Origin: a virus | Length of the DNA: 31,725 nt | IMG/VR virus record: IMGVR_UViG_3300021964_000010 | Location: 1-31,725 of that record | Reading direction: 5' to 3' (one strand) | Part shown: in pieces, positions 21,591-30,026 of the stretch | Layout: each line of letters opens with the position of its first letter | Numbering within the stretch: position 1 is the first letter of the stretch | Notes under the pieces: model-generated | Databases searched by the model: none | The model's input: only the letters and a program-made list of their open reading frames with translations | What the model was told of the DNA's origin: nothing | Program-made: the position numbers and the translations under genes

Positions 21591-23425
21591 TACGCCTCTG
21601 CCCTCTCTTTAGGTGTGCTGAATCTGTTTGAAATAGGTGCCACTCTCAACTTAAATCTCCTTGTTTCTTGATCGACAATGTATAGTCTTGTCTCTGCCGC
21701 AACTTTATTTACTCTAATTTCTTGATCAACTAATGTTATGTTAGATTCTCTTGGTATAACCGCCGTCCTAGTCTCTGCCGGCACGGTAAAGATGTTGTAA
21801 GGATCCGCCTGGTAGAACAACTTCGCTGTGGTCAACTGCGAAGCCAATGCCGGAAGGACGAATTGGTATGGACCTAATCGCCTGCTAGGAACCGTGTCCG
21901 GTTGTGTGAATGCGGCTGTTAGATTTAACTGGTAAGGTCCCCTACGGTGTGTAGGAGTGATATCTATGGCGAAACTAGAACTTAAAATGTTATCTTGGTC
22001 ACTTATTATCGCGGCCGTTAACACCGGTGTGAACGCACCTGTTATAGCGATAACACTAGGTTGATCGAATATGACAGTATCGACCAGTGTAGGAGTGAAT
22101 GCGTCTGTGATGACACAATCCACATCTATGATACCGTTTGCTGTGAAAGATGTCGTCACCGTGGCTGTCAAGTCTGCCTCGGCAGGTTCGTTTAGGCCGG
22201 CTAATGCTGTTACCGATGTGCTCGCGGATATATTAGATGACGCAGTTGGTTTGAATGTTGATACGATATCCCTAGTGAATACAGCCGCGATATTATAGGC
22301 CCTAGCCCATACATCTTGGTCCCATTCGTCCCAGGTCTCCAGTGCGGTATCCCACACATTATCTAGCCAGGTCTCCCAACTATCCTTGTCATCCCATTTC
22401 TCTTCTGCCGCGATCGCGATAGCATTAATCGTGTTCCAGGTGTATTCACCACCTATGTCATAGATGGCATTACCCTGTATGCTGTCTGTAGCCTCGGCGG
22501 CAAGAATGGTATCGCCCTGTATCTTGAATGTTGGCGAAACCGTGAAACTGAAATCACTGCTGTAACTCTCTGGATCTAATCTTACTAGGTTATCGGTAGA
22601 TGCCAGTAGTTCCGTTATAACCGAAAGCGATCTAGATGAATCCGCTATGTAAGTTGGTGTGAAACTTATCGTTGCCACAGCATCCACATCACCGACACCA
22701 AATTTTAAAAGAACCGAATCATCTGTGATAGTGGCCGTGCTGGTGATATCCGACTCAGCAAATTTCGTTACTGTGCCAATTGCTTCAATAGTGGCCGTGC
22801 TGGTGATTGGATCTATTGTGTCATTGCCAACCCCATCTATAAAAATATTATTGGCTTCCCATTTCCTATTGACATAAGGTCCATCCAATATTGGGACCGC
22901 TCTGATGACGGCCTGGTGGAGCCCGTTACTGTTTGAATTGCTGGTATCTAATTGTGTTGTGATAAAAGTGTCAGCGACTGGTAAGTCATTGACATTGGCA
23001 GTCTGCGTCGTAACGGCACTACCAGTCTGAGTAAAATTATTACTGCCCGAACTTACATCTGTTAAAAAAGGACCTGTTGAACTTGAACCTCCACCCAAGG
23101 CTGGGCCAAAAGTGAAATTGTTGGTATGGCTAACTCCAATACCTATACCAGCATTCTGAAGATCTACTTTTGCCCTGACACCATTGTATTCAACTATACA
23201 GCGATCCGCGGGAATGTTATAAACTGAATCAGCAGTTCTGAAATCAAGATTAAAACTGGCCTTTAAAGTTTTACTGCTTGGTGATGTATTAGATAAATCA
23301 ACTAGAGCGTTGCTACCTGAAATTGACCAAGTTTTACCACTGCCTGATTGGGTTATTGAAGTGGGAGTCTGATCAGCCGCACCAAAATCATTCTGCTCAC
23401 GCCTTATAACTGTATAGGTAGTCAT
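21590..23425 (-). CDS. Large beta-repeat virion-surface protein
   Basis: This 611-residue Ser/Thr/Ile/Val-rich protein is probably a structural surface protein. The first 200 residues are a beta domain; the middle carries imperfect repeats of an xxSTATIxxx type. At about residues 340-375 is a striking Trp-rich acidic segment with eight Trp residues (EKWDDKDSWETWLDNVWDT and so on). The C-terminus has repeated PAETR, AAETR and DQETR motifs, a feature I associate with structural proteins of uncultured marine phages. A good GGAGGG ribosome site precedes it. Its exact place in the virion is unknown. Confidence 0.7.
   Translation of the reverse strand: MTTYTVIRREQNDFGAADQTPTSITQSGSGKTWSISGSNALVDLSNTSPSSKTLKASFNLDFRTADSVYNIPADRCIVEYNGVRAKVDLQNAGIGIGVSHTNNFTFGPALGGGSSSTGPFLTDVSSGSNNFTQTGSAVTTQTANVNDLPVADTFITTQLDTSNSNSNGLHQAVIRAVPILDGPYVNRKWEANNIFIDGVGNDTIDPITSTATIEAIGTVTKFAESDITSTATITDDSVLLKFGVGDVDAVATISFTPTYIADSSRSLSVITELLASTDNLVRLDPESYSSDFSFTVSPTFKIQGDTILAAEATDSIQGNAIYDIGGEYTWNTINAIAIAAEEKWDDKDSWETWLDNVWDTALETWDEWDQDVWARAYNIAAVFTRDIVSTFKPTASSNISASTSVTALAGLNEPAEADLTATVTTSFTANGIIDVDCVITDAFTPTLVDTVIFDQPSVIAITGAFTPVLTAAIISDQDNILSSSFAIDITPTHRRGPYQLNLTAAFTQPDTVPSRRLGPYQFVLPALASQLTTAKLFYQADPYNIFTVPAETRTAVIPRESNITLVDQEIRVNKVAAETRLYIVDQETRRFKLRVAPISNRFSTPKERAEA
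22728..22807 (-). repeat. In-frame 20-nt direct repeat inside the surface protein gene
   Basis: ATAGTGGCCGTGCTGGTGAT (plus strand) occurs at 22728-22747 and again at 22788-22807. The period is 60 nt, exactly 20 codons, marking a recent duplication of one repeat unit in the protein (xITSTATI). Confidence 0.85.
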
Positions 23426-23444
23426 CTAGATGACCCTCCAGTTA

Positions 23445-23945
23445 TTACGCTAGACTTATAGATAGGTTGCCTGAACTGATAGTGAACTGGTCCCCGGAAC
23501 TCACCGTCTTGTTGGTTGTGAGTGCTCCGAAGAATAATACATTATCCGCACCGGTCGTGTTACCGTCCATAAGTGCTAGGTGTGTTACCACATTGCCGCT
23601 TGATCCAGCGGTATCATAATCCGCGGTCGCTACCGGGAAAGAAACCGTTGCGTTCGAACTGATCGTTCCTGTTGTGGCCGCACCCGCGTTAGCGAATGTG
23701 ATTGCTTGTCTGGCGTATGATCCGTTGTTTATCTCGTAGTATCCGAACTTGGCCGTTGTGTCCGTGCCTGAAGTGTTTGACTCTAGGGCCGCCGCAACAC
23801 CTGAGCCTGAATCTGCGAATAGTGCCACATACACCGTTGCTGGTGGAGTGTAGCCTCTTCCTGAACCTACTGTTAAAGATCCATTGCCAAAATTTAAAAC
23901 GTGATCTAGAAGTTTATCTTCTAAGTAGTCTGACGCTGATGACAT
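23445..23945 (-). CDS. Conserved virion-associated protein (tail-fibre-like)
   Basis: This 166-residue protein begins MSSASDYLEDKLLDHVLNFG and contains PPATVYVALFADSGSG, a widespread pattern in phage genes found near tail fibres. It is followed by Gly/Thr/Ser-rich strands (HLALMDGNTTGADNVLFFG) and a closing DQFTISSGNLSISLA. It is probably a structural accessory of the tail or capsid surface. It has a ribosome site AAGGAG and a late-like octamer 33 nt upstream. Confidence 0.75.
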   Translation of the reverse strand: MSSASDYLEDKLLDHVLNFGNGSLTVGSGRGYTPPATVYVALFADSGSGVAAALESNTSGTDTTAKFGYYEINNGSYARQAITFANAGAATTGTISSNATVSFPVATADYDTAGSSGNVVTHLALMDGNTTGADNVLFFGALTTNKTVSSGDQFTISSGNLSISLA

Positions 23946-23978
23946 AATTTTTTTCTCCTTGTTGTAATATTACCTAAG

Positions 23979-23986
23979 TATTTATT
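23979..23986 (-). promoter_or_regulatory. Late-like octamer AATAAATA upstream of 166-residue virion gene
   Basis: Minus-strand AATAAATA in a 54-nt gap, 33 nt before the ATG at 23945; not under coding constraint. Confidence 0.5.
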
Positions 23987-23999
23987 GGATCGTTGTGGA

Positions 24000-24131
24000 T
24001 CACTCGTCTGTATCGTTGAAAGGATCCCTCTTCCTAAGTTCCGCCAGTTTCTTCTTGAACTCTTGGTTGCTTTTATACCAATCAATTGGTGATCTGATGA
24101 TCTTGTATATTTTCTGTAAGATATGCTTCAT
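24000..24131 (-). CDS. Small conserved helical protein (43 residues)
   Basis: An ATG at 24129-24131 overlaps the upstream stop as TAATG and opens a 43-residue frame, MKHILQKIYKIIRSPIDWYK followed by a segment ending LRKRDPFNDTDE. The pattern (basic amphipathic start, then FKKKLAELRKRDPF) matches tiny proteins I associate with the tail fibre region of marine phages. Its role is unknown; a membrane-contacting or chaperone role is possible. Confidence 0.75.
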   Translation of the reverse strand: MKHILQKIYKIIRSPIDWYKSNQEFKKKLAELRKRDPFNDTDE

Positions 24132-24349
24132 TAACTTGCCGCTGATAATTTTGTTTTAAGAAGGTTAGCGTCATCAGTGTCTGTGGCCTCGATCTGCCTC
24201 CAAACACCATCTACCTGTTTCTCGAACTTGTAAGACATCCTCCATATTGGTGTGCCTGAATCTACTGAATGTTGTATCACGGTATCTATCACGGTTGATA
24301 GATCTGCGTTTTCAACATCATTGGTTATGTCATAATTCGCTCTATACAT
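24131..24349 (-). CDS. Small hypothetical protein between surface genes
   Basis: This 72-residue protein, MYRANYDITNDVENADLSTV, has a central VIQHSVDSGTPIWRMSYKFEKQVDGVW. No family is recognised. It is joined by TAATG to both neighbours, so it is translated as part of the surface protein operon. Confidence 0.7.
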   Translation of the reverse strand: MYRANYDITNDVENADLSTVIDTVIQHSVDSGTPIWRMSYKFEKQVDGVWRQIEATDTDDANLLKTKLSAAS

Positions 24350-25350
24350 TAATTGGTGCCTCCTGATCCTGGTCCGTCTGTATCTGCGATGTAGTTGATT
24401 GATCCTGTGCCTGTCGTGAACACCGTTGGTCCATCCGCTGGTGATTCAGTTCCACCATTGATTAAATTGGTGCCATCGTGATACAAGAACAAGTCTGGCT
24501 GTGGTGCTCCACCACCCGTGCCATCTGTGCCTGGATCAACGAAACCATCCGTGTTGGCTGGGTCATAGAAATATCTCCTAACTGATTGCGATGTGAAATC
24601 TAAAGCCTGATCTGTGTAGATCCATATTGGACCTATGTCAGCGGCCCCACCAGCCTTACCAAAAGTTGTCGCGGTGGCACTGCCAGTCGATCCATTCCAT
24701 CCCTGTGAAACAAGATGTCCAACGGTCATATTCTTTAACGCTCTGACATCGAAATTACTTCCAAAATTCTGATTTGAACTACTTGCCACGCCTGGGCCGT
24801 CATCACCGTGGAATATATGTGTGTTGCCAGGTGTAGTTGAGTTTACTGCGGTTGCGTTAAGGTCTAAAGTTGCCATAACGCACTGCCAAGTGCCATCTAA
24901 GTAATTACTACGGTAAGCAGTCATTGAAATGTCATTGGCACCTGGAGTTCCGTTGGTTCCATATTTTGTGTAAGTGTTGTTGCCCCCATCTAACATTCCT
25001 AATGTATAGCCAAAACCCGTGTCATACAACAAATAGGCCTGTTCAGGACTACTGAACCAATTAGGGTTTAATAGCCTCCATCCCAAACTACCATTCGTTA
25101 AATTGCTGGCTCCATTTACTCTGAACCACATCACCGTGGATATCTTCCTGTATTCGCCTGCTGTTGAATCACCACCGACTATGACACTACCACTTGTTGT
25201 CACTGTTTGATTGTTGGTGTTGGTGTCGAAATAATATGCGGCCTTGTTGGCTCCATCCACCGCGGCGCCATCATTGAATGCTCCTATGCCGCCACCCGCC
25301 GCGGGTGCCTCGTATCGTGATAAAAGTGATTTAGCAAATCCTAGTGGCAT
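24349..25350 (-). CDS. Virion-surface protein with LamG/ConA-like fold
   Basis: This 333-residue protein opens with MPLGFAKSLLSRYEAPAAGGG, a typical short leader for such phage genes. It continues with a lectin-like body: a start around AYYFDTNTNNQTVT, then MWFRVNGASNLTNG, DGTWQCVMATLDLN, and a late GPIWIYTDQALDF. This W-x-x-V-x-x-T-L-D and IWIYTDQAL pattern is that of concanavalin A-like laminin-G domains in phage fibres, which bind sugars. The ribosome site is AAGGAGGAG. Confidence 0.75.
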   Translation of the reverse strand: MPLGFAKSLLSRYEAPAAGGGIGAFNDGAAVDGANKAAYYFDTNTNNQTVTTSGSVIVGGDSTAGEYRKISTVMWFRVNGASNLTNGSLGWRLLNPNWFSSPEQAYLLYDTGFGYTLGMLDGGNNTYTKYGTNGTPGANDISMTAYRSNYLDGTWQCVMATLDLNATAVNSTTPGNTHIFHGDDGPGVASSSNQNFGSNFDVRALKNMTVGHLVSQGWNGSTGSATATTFGKAGGAADIGPIWIYTDQALDFTSQSVRRYFYDPANTDGFVDPGTDGTGGGAPQPDLFLYHDGTNLINGGTESPADGPTVFTTGTGSINYIADTDGPGSGGTN

Positions 25351-25363
25351 TATCTCCTCCTTG

Positions 25364-26869
25364 TTATGCCGCGAATGCTTTCGCTATTGATCCAATATAA
25401 TCCGTGCCGTCATTGAATATTGTGACAACATCTATCGCACTGGCATCCGTGGTCAGTGTGGGTGTGCCTCCCGCGAACTTGACCGCTGTTGATCCGTCCG
25501 TGCCGAATGTGGCCGTCCTAGATCCTGTGGCGTCCTGTTTAATCTTGATAGTCACCGTCTGCCCTGTTCCTAGGTTGGCGATGTTGAATTCTGTGTTAGT
25601 TCCTAGTGTCACGGTATGAAATGGTGCCAGTCCACAATCAACCGTTATAGTAGAACTTGATGTCAGTGAGTTTATGCTCTCCCTGTATCTCTCTATAGTG
25701 CCCAGTCTCGATTCCGCAGTATCGCTCGCTGAATAAAAGGCGTAGTTGTTGGTGCCACCCGTGCCCGGTGTGTAGAATGCGTAGTGATTGGTTATGCTCG
25801 CGGAACCTGAACTCTGGTTGTCCGTGTAGGCACTCGCGTAGTAGCCATATGCGTTGGTAAAGGTCAATGCCCCCGTTCCGTTGTTCTCTATACCGTTATT
25901 AACCCTCACACCGTAAGCGTTATTGACCGTGATGTCCTGGTTGTTGCTCGTGTAGTCCTGTATGTAAGAAGCCGCGTCCAAGCCACGCAGTGTGGCCAGT
26001 GTTGAAGCACCCGCACCGCTGTTCTCGGCCTGTCCATAAGCCGCTATGGCCACCGGTCCCCTTGAAGCACTGGTGTTGGTGTAATCGAATCCGGCCAGGT
26101 CGATGTTTGAGTTCGCGTGTATGGCCCTTGCCCTGAAGTCTGAATCTGTTCCCGATCCGGTCAGCGTGGTGTTGTGTGCGATGATCGAGTTGTATGATCT
26201 ATCCGCGACGCTGTTGGCATCCACGCTCTCCACCGTGGCTATGATGGTGTTGCCCCGATTAGGTGTGCCCGAAGTGTTTGAATAAAGTGTTGAGTCGAAT
26301 ATGTTGCTGTCATCACCCGCGATGTGAATCGCACCCGTGCCGTTGGCACTGATGAACAGGTTGTCGTTTGATCTTGTGGCAGTTATCTTGTTGTCTGCTA
26401 ATGTTATCGCGTCGGTTCCGATGTCACCGGTTATAGAAATAGTTCCTGTGCCGTTTATGGTCTGTGAATTAAGATCCAGGTTGCCTCCCAGTTGTGGAGT
26501 TGTGTCATCTACGATATCCTGTAGTGCCGATGCTGTGACCGTTAGTGTGTCGCCTGAAACCGCTGTTGTTATACCTGTTCCGCCCGCTATCTTGAAAGTC
26601 TCGTTAAGGCTGACCGCTGTTCCCGTCGAGTCATCGCCAACGAAGGTGATGTTGCCCGACGAACTCTCTGTGCCCAGTTCGAATCTACCGTTACCGGTGT
26701 TGTATTTTAAGATCTGATCCGCTGTGGGCGAATCGATGTTGAACATATCAATTATAGAATTAACATTGTCTACATTCTGTTTGATGTCCGCCCTCGCCAA
26801 TCTCGGTGAGTCCGAACCAGAATCTAGATTTGCTGTTGATGCCTTAGAAGCACTTGGCCAAGTCGCCAT
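25364..26869 (-). CDS. Tail fibre-like protein B (paralogue of the 473-residue fibre)
   Basis: This 501-residue protein begins MATWPSASKASTANLDSGSDS and has a typical fibre N-terminus (DSPTADQILKYNTGNGRFELG). The Gly/Asn/Ser/Thr-rich body holds a SNDNLFISANGTGAIHIAG unit shared with its two upstream neighbours. From about residue 390 to the end (LGTIERYRESINSLTSSSTI onward) it is roughly three quarters identical by eye to the C-terminus of the 473-residue protein. It is a probable trimeric fibre or spike. It has a good ribosome site AAGGAG and a late-like octamer 24 nt upstream. Confidence 0.8.
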   Translation of the reverse strand: MATWPSASKASTANLDSGSDSPRLARADIKQNVDNVNSIIDMFNIDSPTADQILKYNTGNGRFELGTESSSGNITFVGDDSTGTAVSLNETFKIAGGTGITTAVSGDTLTVTASALQDIVDDTTPQLGGNLDLNSQTINGTGTISITGDIGTDAITLADNKITATRSNDNLFISANGTGAIHIAGDDSNIFDSTLYSNTSGTPNRGNTIIATVESVDANSVADRSYNSIIAHNTTLTGSGTDSDFRARAIHANSNIDLAGFDYTNTSASRGPVAIAAYGQAENSGAGASTLATLRGLDAASYIQDYTSNNQDITVNNAYGVRVNNGIENNGTGALTFTNAYGYYASAYTDNQSSGSASITNHYAFYTPGTGGTNNYAFYSASDTAESRLGTIERYRESINSLTSSSTITVDCGLAPFHTVTLGTNTEFNIANLGTGQTVTIKIKQDATGSRTATFGTDGSTAVKFAGGTPTLTTDASAIDVVTIFNDGTDYIGSIAKAFAA

Positions 26870-26893
26870 TATTTGATCTCCTTGTTTTTATCG

Positions 26894-26901
26894 TATTTAA
26901 T
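26894..26901 (-). promoter_or_regulatory. Late-like octamer ATTAAATA upstream of fibre B
   Basis: Minus-strand ATTAAATA in a 54-nt gap, 24 nt before the fibre B ATG. It departs by one base from AATAAATA. Confidence 0.4.
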
Positions 26902-26923
26902 CAATACCGAATCGTTCATATGT

Positions 26924-28345
26924 TTAACTAAAATCCTTCGCACAACTTCCGTAGTAGTTGGTGCCATCGTTGAATATGGTCACTATGTCTATGTCACCGT
27001 TGCCGGTTGATAGTGTAGGAGCACCGCCGGCGAATTTAACCGCGGTGGAAGTGTCTGTTCCGAATGTGGCGGTCCTAGAACCGGTTCCGTCCTGTGTGAT
27101 TATCAGTGTGACTGATTGTCCGGTGCCTAGGTTCGTTATAACGAATCCGGTGTTAGTGCCTAGTGTCACGGTGTGGACCGGTGCTAGTCCGCAATCCACG
27201 GTTATCGTAGATGAACTGGTCAGTGTGTTGATCTCTTCCCTGTATCTCTCCAGTGAGCCCACCCTTGACTTGGCAGTGTCATTGGCTGAATAAAATGCGT
27301 ATTGATTCGTGGCCTCGGTGTCCGTGTCGAAGTAGAAACCGTAGTTGTTGGTCAGGGTCAGTGCCGTGCTGGCATAATCCGAGTGGCCCCCAGCATAGAA
27401 TCCATAGTAGTCCGTCAGGGTCAGGGCACCCGTGGTGCCGTTGTTGTTGTAGTGCTCAACACCTATGCTCTTGAAGGCCATATGGTCAGTGATCGTGATG
27501 GGATCCGAACCAATGCCCACATCAAGATATGAGCCCATACCAGTGGTGCCTGTGATGGTGATCTCCCCTGTGCTGGATGGATAAATGCTTAGACCGTAGT
27601 TCCCACCTGATGCGTTGCCTAGCGTGGCATCAGTGGCTGATGAGTTGTCAATAATTGCCTGTCCCTCGAAGGCCATTGGACCCCTGCTACGATACATTGA
27701 ACTGGTGGATGTTGAACTAGATCCGTTTAGGTCAAGTTTGTTAACTGCTAAATTCCTCCAACGGTCATTGCTGTTGCTACTGTTCTGCGATGCCGTCAAT
27801 TTGTTGTTCTGGATTAGTATATTGGCGTAGTGCCTATTACCATCCCCGACGGTGTCAGACAAATTCTCGAAATACATTATGTTCGCGTTGTTGTATCTGC
27901 TGGAAGTGGTGTAGTTTGAAAAGTCTCCACCCGCACTCTTGATCTGTATCTGTCCAGTGCCGTTGGCCTCTAGGTTGAAGTTGTCGTTTGATCTCGTGGT
28001 TGTGATCTTGTTGTCGTCTATCGTGATCGCGTCGTTGGCTATGCTTGTGGTTGCGGTCATCGCACCAGTGATGGCCAGTGTGCTTCCGTCGAATGTTAGG
28101 TTGGCCTCACCATCCAGTTCCGTGGTTGTTGAACCTATCGAAACGAGTCTGTTCTCTGCCTGGTTGTTGATCGTGGCTCCGCCCGCACTTGTGTTGTAGG
28201 ACAGGCCCGTCCAGGCCGTTGTGCCATCACCCACTTTGAATTTCGTTGTGTCTGTCTCGTATCCCAGTTCACCCGCCGCCAGGGTTGGATTGTTACTCGT
28301 CCAGTCCGCGGCTGTGTCTCGTCTTAATTGTATTTGTGTTGGCAT
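26924..28345 (-). CDS. Tail fibre-like protein A with Mtd N-terminal-like domain
   Basis: This 473-residue protein has an N-terminus (PTQIQLRRDTAADWTSNNP, then LAAGELGYETDTTKFKVGDG) that is the signature of the phage tropism-determinant/hyaluronidase-type N-terminal domain that anchors a fibre to the tail. The body is beta-rich with a SNDNFNLEANGTGQIQIKS unit. The C-terminal 110 residues are duplicated in the neighbouring 501-residue protein. Probably a receptor-binding or sugar-degrading fibre. It is coupled to the upstream gene by TAATG. Confidence 0.82.
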   Translation of the reverse strand: MPTQIQLRRDTAADWTSNNPTLAAGELGYETDTTKFKVGDGTTAWTGLSYNTSAGGATINNQAENRLVSIGSTTTELDGEANLTFDGSTLAITGAMTATTSIANDAITIDDNKITTTRSNDNFNLEANGTGQIQIKSAGGDFSNYTTSSRYNNANIMYFENLSDTVGDGNRHYANILIQNNKLTASQNSSNSNDRWRNLAVNKLDLNGSSSTSTSSMYRSRGPMAFEGQAIIDNSSATDATLGNASGGNYGLSIYPSSTGEITITGTTGMGSYLDVGIGSDPITITDHMAFKSIGVEHYNNNGTTGALTLTDYYGFYAGGHSDYASTALTLTNNYGFYFDTDTEATNQYAFYSANDTAKSRVGSLERYREEINTLTSSSTITVDCGLAPVHTVTLGTNTGFVITNLGTGQSVTLIITQDGTGSRTATFGTDTSTAVKFAGGAPTLSTGNGDIDIVTIFNDGTNYYGSCAKDFS

Positions 28346-29370
28346 TAGGTTGCGTCTCCTCCGTCTATCGCCGTTATCCCACCATAGGTTGATTCTGCGG
28401 TTCCACCATCAATATTTATTGAAGCGTCCACGGCGGCGAACGATAACACCCCCGCACCGTTAGTGACGAGTGCCTGTCCGGCGGTTCCGTCTGTTGTTGG
28501 CATAACCAATCCGTTTATCGTCACCGAACCAGTGCCGTTACCGGTAAGCACAAGGTCGTCGTTGGATTGTAGAGTGGTTATCTCGTTCTGGAAGAACTTT
28601 AACCTAGAGCCAATCTCCGTCCACTTGCCTCCCTTATGGTTAATCTGTATCTCACCATCGTTGTCATCGGTCAACACTATAGAGTTGTGTGTGCCCGTAG
28701 TTGGATCATTGGTGTCAGGTCCGTTCCTTATGTAGAAATCACCGTTGCCGCCCCGGCAGTCTAGGAAAGAATTTATGTTGTTGTTCAGGCTCACATATTT
28801 GCCTTCTAGCCTTATCTGTGAGTAGTCCTGCGATTGATCCGAGCCGCTCCTTAAAGTCAATACCGGCGGGTTTAGCGTCTGCGATCCCACGGTCCTAATT
28901 AGATTTCCTGTTGCCGTTATCTGTATGTAGGAGTTGGCATCCGTCCTACCGAAGTTTACCGCGTTGTTGGGAAAGTTCACATTACCGTTCCCACGACCCG
29001 ATATGTGGACCTCGATGTCAGAAGCGATGTTGCTAGGGACTAGGAATGTGTCATAGGCGTATCCGTTATAACCGCTTGTGACTTCTAGGTCTCCCAGTGA
29101 ATCTCCTCCACCGGTCGAGTTGATCGTTATAGATCCGTCTGAATTAGTAGCGGTCGTTACATTTTCACCGCCCTGTATGTAGAGTGTGCCCCCTGCGGCG
29201 ATGTCTATGGTCGCTGAATCGTCGCCAACTACGCCGAAGGACTGGTCCCTGAGTTCTAGGAAGTTTGAATCCAGTTCGCTCGTGGTAAGACCGCTACCTT
29301 TCGGTAACTGATCCGTCGTCGCCGTCGATGTAGAAATTGCTCTTGTTGAAAGTGTGGCTCGCTTCGGCAT
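28345..29370 (-). CDS. Tail fibre-like structural protein
   Basis: This 341-residue protein begins MPKRATLSTRAISTSTATTDQ, has SGLTTSELDSNFLELRDQSFG and many Gly/Asn/Ser-rich strands, and a SNDDLVLTGNGTGSVTING unit that also appears, in altered form, in the next two proteins. It is likely a fibre of the same family with a different tip. It has a ribosome site AGGAG and is preceded by a late-like octamer (29392-29399), so it probably opens the fibre operon. Confidence 0.78.
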   Translation of the reverse strand: MPKRATLSTRAISTSTATTDQLPKGSGLTTSELDSNFLELRDQSFGVVGDDSATIDIAAGGTLYIQGGENVTTATNSDGSITINSTGGGDSLGDLEVTSGYNGYAYDTFLVPSNIASDIEVHISGRGNGNVNFPNNAVNFGRTDANSYIQITATGNLIRTVGSQTLNPPVLTLRSGSDQSQDYSQIRLEGKYVSLNNNINSFLDCRGGNGDFYIRNGPDTNDPTTGTHNSIVLTDDNDGEIQINHKGGKWTEIGSRLKFFQNEITTLQSNDDLVLTGNGTGSVTINGLVMPTTDGTAGQALVTNGAGVLSFAAVDASINIDGGTAESTYGGITAIDGGDAT

Positions 29371-29390
29371 CCTAACTCCTGTGATTAGTG

Positions 29391-29558
29391 TTATTTACTC
29401 GGAGTAGCGGGTTCTTGTGCCTTTTGTTTCTTTTTTAGACGATTACGCCGTCGGGTCTCTGTTATCCGTCGCTGTTTCTCGATGGCTGGTGCGTTCACGG
29501 CGTCTAGGAGTTGCCGCACATAAAGATGTTGCTGTCTCTTTCTCTCCTCTGGTGTCAT
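29391..29558 (-). CDS. Small basic protein (55 residues)
   Basis: An ATG at 29556-29558 overlaps the preceding stop as ATGA and opens a 55-residue frame rich in Arg, Lys and Gln (MTPEERKRQQHLYVRQLLDA, then RRITETRRRNRLKKKQK). It is probably a single helix pair with nucleic acid-binding character. No family is recognised. It is the last gene before the fibre operon and overlaps the octamer that likely drives it. Confidence 0.7.
   Translation of the reverse strand: MTPEERKRQQHLYVRQLLDAVNAPAIEKQRRITETRRRNRLKKKQKAQEPATPSK
29392..29399 (-). promoter_or_regulatory. Late-like octamer AGTAAATA upstream of the fibre operon
   Basis: Minus-strand AGTAAATA, 21 nt before the first fibre gene's ATG, overlapping the last codons and stop of the small basic gene. 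Confidence 0.45.
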
Positions 29559-30025
29559 TTCTTCTTCTTTCCGCCCCTTGACCAGGTTATTCCTCTCTCC
29601 TTGCTACCCAGTCCCTTGGGTTTACGCCTGTGACGACCTTTAGTCGGTCTAGTCATCGCTTCGCGTCGTGTCATCAGTCGCACATTCCAGATGTGCCAGC
29701 CCTTGCGGGTGTCCTCGCGTGCCAGATTATAGGCATCCATATCTCGCTCCCACTCACCGGGTGCGGTCTTGTAAAGATCTAAGTAGTCCTCCCAGTTTAT
29801 CGTCCAGGCCTGTCGCCAGAATTTCGCCTGTGCCCGCATACGATTGAATCGCACACGCAGTCGCCTCACTTCGGGATCCGGTCCGGTCAACCAGTATTCG
29901 GGTCCGCTGTTCCAGAGTTGTGTGGGATGATCTCGTAGCCACTGCTTCTGCCTGCGACTGGCCTTGCGCCTACGCTCCGGTGTCCAGCCGGCCTCGATCC
30001 CTTTCTTTCCCTTGTTCCAACTCAT
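29555..30025 (-). CDS. HNH-like paralogue 1 with NUMOD-like N-terminus
   Basis: This 156-residue basic protein begins MSWNKGKKGIEAGWTPERRR followed by KASRRQKQW, which resembles NUMOD3-type DNA-binding motifs of homing endonucleases. The middle (GPDPEVRRLRVRFNRMRAQAKF) and the later AREDTRKGWHIWNVRLMTRREAM match the neighbouring 119-residue protein. The latter part follows the R-x-D...Y/W-x-x-x-N-x-x-x-x-T-R pattern seen at the C-terminus of phage HNH-like proteins, but the catalytic His and Cys residues are not visible. It is possibly a DNA-binding relic or divergent nuclease. Confidence 0.6.
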   Translation of the reverse strand: MSWNKGKKGIEAGWTPERRRKASRRQKQWLRDHPTQLWNSGPEYWLTGPDPEVRRLRVRFNRMRAQAKFWRQAWTINWEDYLDLYKTAPGEWERDMDAYNLAREDTRKGWHIWNVRLMTRREAMTRPTKGRHRRKPKGLGSKERGITWSRGGKKKK

Positions 30026-30026
30026 A

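Noticed and set aside
28413-28420. Additional late-like AATAAATA upstream of fibre A.
   Set aside because: It lies inside the preceding gene as codons for Ser-Ile-Asn-Ile, 67 nt before the start, with no gap, so coding constraint explains it as well.
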